A stretch of DNA of 10,139 nucleotides from Bacteroidetes bacterium UBA6661 (GTDB lineage Bacteria > Bacteroidota > Bacteroidia > AKYH767-A > OLB10): NCBI GenBank assembly GCA_002455375.1, contig DKKR01000044.1:9431-19569 (forward strand), given 5' to 3'. The position numbers and the translations under genes were made by a program. The notes below the pieces were generated by a model, which worked only from the letters and a program-made list of their open reading frames with translations, had not been told where the DNA came from and ran no database searches. The stretch's first letter is position 1; the number at the start of each line of letters is the position of its first letter. Positions 5,168 through 10,139 of this stretch are shown here, piece after piece.

Positions 5168-6385
5168 TTATAACTCTTTCTCCCATTTAGACACTACTGC
5201 TGTAGCCACAGCATTGCCTACTACATTGGTAGCTGACCTACCCATATCTAATATCTGATCTACTCCAAGAATCAACAACAATCCTGCTTCAGGAATATTA
5301 AATGACTCAAGCATTCCGGCAATAACAACCATGCTTGCTCTTGGCACTCCTGCCATGCCTTTGCTTGTTACAAGCAACATCAACAACATCATTATCTGCT
5401 GCTGAATATTCAAATCCATACCATAAGCCTGAGCAATAAACTGAGTGGCAAATGCCATATACATAATACTTCCATCAAGGTTGAACGAATAACCTAAGGG
5501 TAATACAAAACTAATTATGCGATTACTGCAGCCATATTTTTCCAATGCCTCAATAGTTTTAGGAAATGCCGATTCAGAGCTCGCAGTTGAGAATGCCAGT
5601 AAGATGGGCTCACGGATATGTTGTAATAGTTTTACAAATGGGATTTTTAAAAAATAACAAATCAATCCCAATATCACTAACCCAAAGAAAAGCAGACCTC
5701 CATAAAAAGTTGCTATTAAATAGAGATAACCGGAAATAACACTGAGTCCCTGCTTGGCAACAACGGCAGCCACTGCCCCAAACACACCATAAGGTGCAAA
5801 CTTCATTACAAAATTTGTAACTTTAAACATGATATGAGAAACTGCATCCATTGCATTAACAACCATTTTGGCTTTTTCGCCAACAGATGCGGCAGCTAAA
5901 CCAAAAAACAAGGCAAAAACCACAATGGGTAATATATCATTATTGGCCATTGCCTCCACAATACTTTTCGGAATGACATGGGTTATAAAATCTTTAGCAT
6001 TAAGGCCCTTTGCTGAGACTCCAGAGGATGCCGATTGTGCAGGTATCTGCAGATTCATAATCTTGCCGGGTTCAAAAAAGTTAACTAAGAGTAATCCCAA
6101 AAGAAGTGCAAGAATAGTTGCAAACTGAAAATACAAGATTGTCTTAAGGCCTATGCGGCCTACACTTTTAAAATCGCCAACTTTGGCAACGCCAACTACC
6201 AGTGTTGCAAAAACCAATGGTGCGATAATCATCTTAATCAATCGAAGAAAGATATCACTCAATATGCTTATTCTGGAAGCAAAAACATCCAGTTCGGCTG
6301 CTGTGTGGCTGATATTGTACCAATGTCCCAGCAAAATTGCCAGTAACATTCCTATAAATATCCGGGCTGTTAAACTTACCTTCAC
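5168..6385 (-). CDS. Dicarboxylate/amino-acid:cation symporter (DAACS/GltP-DctA family)
   Basis: This 405-residue inner-membrane protein of the glutamate-transporter fold drives uptake of acidic amino acids or C4-dicarboxylates with sodium or protons. It has the expected series of hydrophobic helices. Family landmarks are LLLGL...FEPG (93-107), the hairpin-1 serine region FSTASSESAFPKT (265-277), SFNLDGS in helix 7 (300-306), TSKGMAGVP in hairpin 2 (340-348), and DQILDMGRSATNVVGNAVAT in helix 8 (376-395). R383 matches the arginine that binds the substrate side-chain carboxylate, and D380 the aspartate that binds the amino group in GltPh. N391 stands where GltPh has a sodium-binding aspartate and DctA has asparagine. 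An acidic amino acid substrate is my best guess. The start is GTG at 6385: an in-frame TAA lies three codons upstream, and a promoter matching consensus sits 17 nt ahead. Confidence 0.95.
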   Translation of the reverse strand: MKVSLTARIFIGMLLAILLGHWYNISHTAAELDVFASRISILSDIFLRLIKMIIAPLVFATLVVGVAKVGDFKSVGRIGLKTILYFQFATILALLLGLLLVNFFEPGKIMNLQIPAQSASSGVSAKGLNAKDFITHVIPKSIVEAMANNDILPIVVFALFFGLAAASVGEKAKMVVNAMDAVSHIMFKVTNFVMKFAPYGVFGAVAAVVAKQGLSVISGYLYLIATFYGGLLFFGLVILGLICYFLKIPFVKLLQHIREPILLAFSTASSESAFPKTIEALEKYGCSNRIISFVLPLGYSFNLDGSIMYMAFATQFIAQAYGMDLNIQQQIMMLLMLLVTSKGMAGVPRASMVVIAGMLESFNIPEAGLLLILGVDQILDMGRSATNVVGNAVATAVVSKWEKEL

Positions 6386-6402
6386 GATTAAAACTTATGA
6401 GG

Positions 6403-6432
6403 CAAATCTACTGCTCTGAATTGAAAAAACAA
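6403..6432 (-). promoter_or_regulatory. Promoter for the symporter gene
   Basis: On the minus strand TTG (6430-6432), a 19-nt spacer and TAGATTTG (6403-6410) match the Bacteroidota promoter consensus TTG-N17-23-TAnnTTTG exactly. The -7 box ends 17 nt before the GTG at 6385, which supports that start codon. It is the best promoter match in the window. Confidence 0.7.
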
Positions 6433-6517
6433 GTCAGTAATTTTCAGAGAATAAATTAATATTAACATCTTTAACGCTGATTAACTTTTACTTAACTTCA
6501 AGCCCTCGATGTAGTTA

Positions 6518-6525
6518 TAGTTTTG
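6518..6525 (+). promoter_or_regulatory. Candidate -7 element for the DUF5916 gene
   Basis: TAGTTTTG fits TAnnTTTG exactly and ends 17 nt before the ATG at 6543, the same distance as at the divergent symporter gene. No TTG is found at the proper distance upstream, so the -33 part is weak. The two divergent promoters share the 157-bp gap 6386-6542, in which nothing else stands out. Confidence 0.5.
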
Positions 6526-6542
6526 CCGCTAATTACTCCCGT

Positions 6543-9029
6543 ATGTTGCACAAGGTCATTCATGTCCTTTTTCTTTCTGTACTTTTTTCAGGTGTTGTTA
6601 GCGCCTCGGATAGTCTTAAGCATTATAAAGCAACACGAATTTTTGAACCAATAAAAATTGATGGTCAGTTAACAGAATCTGTTTGGGCAAGCACCAATGC
6701 ATTAAGCGATTTTGTGATGAACCGCCCGATTGAAGGTGGTGTACCGACACAAAAAACAGAAGTTCGTATTGTTTATGACAACACAGCAATTTATATAGGT
6801 GCTATGCTTTATGACTCTGCACCTGACAGTATTTTAAAAGAATTAGGACTGCGTGATGGTACTGATCCATCAAGCAACAGTGGTTTTACAGACATCAATG
6901 CAGATTACTTCCGTTTTGTTTTTGATCCGTATAATACGCGGCAAGATGCATACGATTTTGGAGTGTATGCTTCAGGAATTCAAGCCGACAGTCGTTATAG
7001 CGATTATTTGTTTGATGCTGTTTGGGAAAGTTCTGTAAAAATTACAGATAAAGGCTGGTGTGTTGAAATTAAAATCCCCTATTCTGCAATTCGATTTCCA
7101 TCGAAACCAATTCAGGAATGGGCTTTTCAGATAACAAGAAACATAAGGCGCAACAGAGAATTTCAGCAATGGAGTCTGACACCTTCAACAGCAGCTAATG
7201 CTCAAAACTATTGGGGTGTGCTCGATGGTATTGAAAACATTAAACCTCCACTCAGGCTATCACTGACACCATACATTAGTGTAGCATACGAACACGAACC
7301 CGTTTCCGGCTCCAAAGCAAATCAAACTTACAGTTATCGTGGTGGTGCTGATATTAAATATGGCCTTGATGAACGCTTTACCTTAGACATGACCTTGCTT
7401 CCGGATTTCGGACAAGTACAGTCTGACAATAAAAGAAAAACACTTAGCTACGAAGAAATAAACTATGATGAAAACCGTCAGTTCTTTAAAGAAGGTACAG
7501 ATATTTTTTCCAGAGATAATCTTTTTTATAGCAGAAGAATAGGTCAGACACCATCACGATATTATGACTTGATGAATAAATATGATGAAAGTGATATTAA
7601 ATCAAATCCAACAGAATCAAAACTGATTAATGCAACCAAACTTTCCGGACGAACCAATGAGGGCATTGGCCTTGGTTTTTTTAATGCTATAACAAACAAC
7701 ACCTATGCAATAATCAAAGACAAAAACACAGGGCTAACGGAAAAAATCCTTACAGAACCACTTGCAAACTATAATGTAATAGTTGCAGATAAACAATGGA
7801 AAAGCAACTCTTCGGTTTATCTGATAAACACCAATGTAACCAGAACTAAAAAGTTCAGTGATTCAAATGTTACAGGAGGTGGATTTAAATTAGTGAATAA
7901 AAAAAATACCTATAGTCTCAGTGGCGGACTTGATTACAGTATTAAATTTATTACAGATCCTGATGGAATCAACTCTGATAAAAAGACTGATGGTTTACGA
8001 CATTATCTTGCAATAAAAAAAACCAGCGGAACAATTCGTTGGGGGCTTTCGCAGGTTGGCGTCAATCCTACTTATGACCCAACAGATTTTGGTTACTATG
8101 TGACACCAAACAGAATTAATTCAAATGCTAATATTACATTTTTCCAATTCAAACCTTATGGTCCTGTGCAGGAAGGTAATTGGCGCTTTGATTTAAACTA
8201 CTCTCAACATTACAAAACCGGCTACATGAGAGAAACTTCTTTACAGACCAATCTTTTTATACTCTTTAAATCATACACTGCAATTTTTGGCGGTGGTGGA
8301 TTTACACCAGCAGCCGGACGCGAATATGACCCTCGCTTAAATGGAAGATATGTTAATGCTTTAAAATACTGGTTTGCTTTTATTGGTGTAAGTACAGATT
8401 ACCGAAAGGCATTAGCACTAGATATGGAAATTAATATAAGTAACTTTATTAAAACCTATCTATCTGAAGGTGGAAATTTTGATGCAACTTTACGCTATCG
8501 AATAAATGACAAGCTCACTTTAAACGCTTCATCAGAATACAATTTTGATCCATATAATTTTGGATTTACCAGTGAAACAGATCCGAATATTTATCTTTTT
8601 GGGTTAAGAAGAACCAATACCTATATCAACAGTCTTGCTGCCCGCTATATATTTAAAAATGATCTGTCACTTTCTATTGTTGCAAGACATTATTGGTTTA
8701 ATTACGCATACAGGAAATTCTTTTTCCTTCAGGACGATGGCGGACTTTCACCTACAACAGATATTTACAACAATGAATTTGATGGCAGCTATAATTTTTT
8801 TAATGCCGATCTTCTATTTTCTTGGCGGTTTGCTCCCGGTAGCACCCTCACTTTTTCATACAAAAACATCTTTGATAATGGCACTGATGGCAAATTAGAA
8901 ACTGCATCGTTCACTAAAAATCTTGATTACGTCTTTAAAAATCCACATGTTCAAACATTTTCAATTAAGGTACTCTATTATCTCGATTATTTACAATTAA
9001 GAAAAAATCAAACTTCAACAGAAAATTAA
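6543..9029 (+). CDS. CBM9-like / DUF5916 outer-membrane protein
   Basis: This 828-residue protein begins with a signal peptide (about residues 1-21, ending VVSAS). Residues about 35-215 form a carbohydrate-binding family 9-like domain: IKIDGQLTESVW (38-48), VRIVYDNTAIYIGAMLYD (74-91), DYFRFVFDPYNTRQDAYDF (121-139) and WCVEIKIPYSAIRF (172-185). Residues about 236-825 are a DUF5916 region, seen in LLPDFGQVQSD (285-295), YDENRQFFKEGTDIF (308-322) and FYSRRIG (328-334). The remainder is rich in alternating aromatic/polar strands, as in an outer-membrane beta barrel. Length is normal for the family. The usual motif at 308-318 is nearer PEKRxFFxEG, so YDENRQFFKEG is a mild variant. A role in glycan binding or surface function is suggested by the N-terminal domain, but is not demonstrated for this family. 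The barrel gene at 9082 follows on the same strand after 52 bp, so the two may be co-transcribed. Confidence 0.88.
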   Translation: MLHKVIHVLFLSVLFSGVVSASDSLKHYKATRIFEPIKIDGQLTESVWASTNALSDFVMNRPIEGGVPTQKTEVRIVYDNTAIYIGAMLYDSAPDSILKELGLRDGTDPSSNSGFTDINADYFRFVFDPYNTRQDAYDFGVYASGIQADSRYSDYLFDAVWESSVKITDKGWCVEIKIPYSAIRFPSKPIQEWAFQITRNIRRNREFQQWSLTPSTAANAQNYWGVLDGIENIKPPLRLSLTPYISVAYEHEPVSGSKANQTYSYRGGADIKYGLDERFTLDMTLLPDFGQVQSDNKRKTLSYEEINYDENRQFFKEGTDIFSRDNLFYSRRIGQTPSRYYDLMNKYDESDIKSNPTESKLINATKLSGRTNEGIGLGFFNAITNNTYAIIKDKNTGLTEKILTEPLANYNVIVADKQWKSNSSVYLINTNVTRTKKFSDSNVTGGGFKLVNKKNTYSLSGGLDYSIKFITDPDGINSDKKTDGLRHYLAIKKTSGTIRWGLSQVGVNPTYDPTDFGYYVTPNRINSNANITFFQFKPYGPVQEGNWRFDLNYSQHYKTGYMRETSLQTNLFILFKSYTAIFGGGGFTPAAGREYDPRLNGRYVNALKYWFAFIGVSTDYRKALALDMEINISNFIKTYLSEGGNFDATLRYRINDKLTLNASSEYNFDPYNFGFTSETDPNIYLFGLRRTNTYINSLAARYIFKNDLSLSIVARHYWFNYAYRKFFFLQDDGGLSPTTDIYNNEFDGSYNFFNADLLFSWRFAPGSTLTFSYKNIFDNGTDGKLETASFTKNLDYVFKNPHVQTFSIKVLYYLDYLQLRKNQTSTEN

Positions 9030-9081
9030 ATAACACCAAACAGTAACAATAAATTTTTACCGCAACCATAACACACAAACA

Positions 9082-10139
9082 ATGAAATCTATTCTAAACA
9101 TTTTAGCGGGAATAACCTTGCTTACACAACCTGTAATGAGTCAAACTATTCAGGCGAAAATCACAGACAACAATAACGAACCACTAACGGGTGCCATTGC
9201 AGAACTCCGGCAAATAAAAGATTCAACGCTGAGTAAAGTTGCTGTGGCTGATGTTTCAGGAAAGGTAATCTTCGAACAGATAAAACCCGGAAGCTATTTT
9301 CTAAAAACAACATTTCTCGGATTCAACAATTATTTAAGTCCGGCATTTGACTTTAAAGAAGGTGATAATAAAGATTTTCACACAATTAAACTTTCTTCAT
9401 CATCAACCAATCTTAAACAAGCAACCATCACAGCATTTAAACCTTTGGTTGAAGTTAAAGCCGATAAAACTGTATTTAATGTAGAAAACAGTATCAACTC
9501 AACAGGAAGTACTGCACTTGAGTTACTTCAAAAAGCACCCGGTGTTGTTGTGGATAACAACGATAACATTATACTAAAAGGTCGTGGTGGCGTGATGGTT
9601 CAGATTGACGGACGTGAAATAAGGATGACTGAAAGCGAACTTGGAGATTACCTTCGTTCTATTCAAAGTACAGATGTAGAGAGTATTGAAATCATTTCAA
9701 ACCCATCATCAAAATATGATGCTCAAGGCACAGCAGGAATCATCAATATAAAGCTAAAGAAAAACAAAAACTATGGCACCAATGGAAGCATAACAGCAGG
9801 ATATGCCGTTGGAACATATTCCAAATACAACACCTCGCTTTCAGTCAACAACAGAACAAAAAAGTTTAATATCTACTCTACTTACAGCAACAATTGGGGT
9901 GACAGAAAAAACGAATTCTATCTATATCGCGAACAAAATCCATTTACCTTCAATCAATCATCAAAATCTAAACGCGGTGGTTTGAGTCATAATTACAAAG
10001 TAGGTGTTGACTATCAAATGAACGCTAATAATAGTTTTGGAATCATGATTAATGGTAATTATAGTGACATTACAGGTCGTCAGAAAAATAAAAACTTCAT
10101 CAGCAATTTTTATTCAGGAGTAACCGACAGCATTCTTAA
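9082..10139 (+). CDS. Outer-membrane beta-barrel receptor (TonB-receptor-like), 3' end missing
   Basis: The frame opens at ATG 9082 and continues for 352 codons to the right edge without a stop; the last two bases AA are an incomplete codon. A signal peptide covers about residues 1-20 (MKSILNILAG onward, cleavage probably before Q21). Residues 22-105 form a carboxypeptidase-regulatory-like domain with an 'NNEPLTGAIAEL' start and a VSGKVIFEQIKPGSYFL stretch. Residues about 118-226 are a TonB-receptor plug-like domain: ALELLQKAPGVVVD (145-158), ILKGRGGVMVQIDGR (164-178) and SIEIISNPSSKYDAQGTAGI (201-220). Barrel strands start near 232. This combination is typical of the Bacteroidota 'outer membrane beta-barrel family' (OMP_b-brl_3), whose members usually have about 750-950 residues, so more than half is missing. 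The transported ligand is unknown. The gap upstream has only a poor promoter match (TAAATTTT at 9050-9057). Confidence 0.9.
   Translation, partial: MKSILNILAGITLLTQPVMSQTIQAKITDNNNEPLTGAIAELRQIKDSTLSKVAVADVSGKVIFEQIKPGSYFLKTTFLGFNNYLSPAFDFKEGDNKDFHTIKLSSSSTNLKQATITAFKPLVEVKADKTVFNVENSINSTGSTALELLQKAPGVVVDNNDNIILKGRGGVMVQIDGREIRMTESELGDYLRSIQSTDVESIEIISNPSSKYDAQGTAGIINIKLKKNKNYGTNGSITAGYAVGTYSKYNTSLSVNNRTKKFNIYSTYSNNWGDRKNEFYLYREQNPFTFNQSSKSKRGGLSHNYKVGVDYQMNANNSFGIMINGNYSDITGRQKNKNFISNFYSGVTDSIL

Noticed and set aside
9030..9081. Separate promoter for the barrel gene at 9082
   Set aside because: The only match is TAAATTTT, which lacks the final G and has no proper -33 partner; it is too weak to list.
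10130..10139. TAA at the very end as the stop codon of the last gene
   Set aside because: In the frame from 9082 the codons read ATT CTT AA, so TAA is out of frame and the gene continues beyond the window.

Overview
The window looks like chromosomal DNA from a member of the Bacteroidota, probably the Chitinophagales/Sphingobacteriales side; this is an inference. The evidence is AT-rich DNA, several matches to the Bacteroidota promoter element TAnnTTTG, little sign of Shine-Dalgarno sites, and typical families of that phylum: DUF1573, DUF5916 with a CBM9-like domain, a TonB-receptor-like outer-membrane barrel, and the pyrE/SRPBCC/NUDIX neighbourhood.

Layout. Positions 1-900 (minus strand) hold pyrE (orotate phosphoribosyltransferase) followed 7 bp later by an SRPBCC-fold gene cut by the left edge. 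A NUDIX hydrolase (945-1535, plus) diverges from pyrE across only 44 bp. Positions 1536-1771 are non-coding. Then come five minus-strand genes: a solitary Mrr-type restriction endonuclease (1772-2692), a class I/II PLP aminotransferase (2736-3965), two tandem secreted DUF1573 proteins (4059-4505 and 4559-5065), and a dicarboxylate/amino-acid:cation symporter with a GTG start (5168-6385). On the plus strand follow a CBM9-like/DUF5916 outer-membrane protein (6543-9029) and the first 352 codons of an outer-membrane beta-barrel receptor that runs off the right edge (9082-10139).

How the genes work together. Most of this is housekeeping or cell-envelope function: pyrimidine synthesis, nucleotide clean-up, amino-acid metabolism and uptake, and outer-membrane proteins. 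A strong hairpin plus T-tract (3994-4028) ends the DUF1573 unit. Promoter candidates lie upstream of pyrE, the NUDIX gene, the first DUF1573 gene, the symporter and the DUF5916 gene.

The one clearly accessory gene is mrr. It is the only defence-type gene here and has no methyltransferase partner. It lies between inverted copies of the heptamer GTTATGC/GCATAAC and has an unusually long non-coding tail, so it may be a single-gene insertion. I see no multi-gene novel system, tRNA, rRNA, CRISPR array, insertion sequence or prophage gene.
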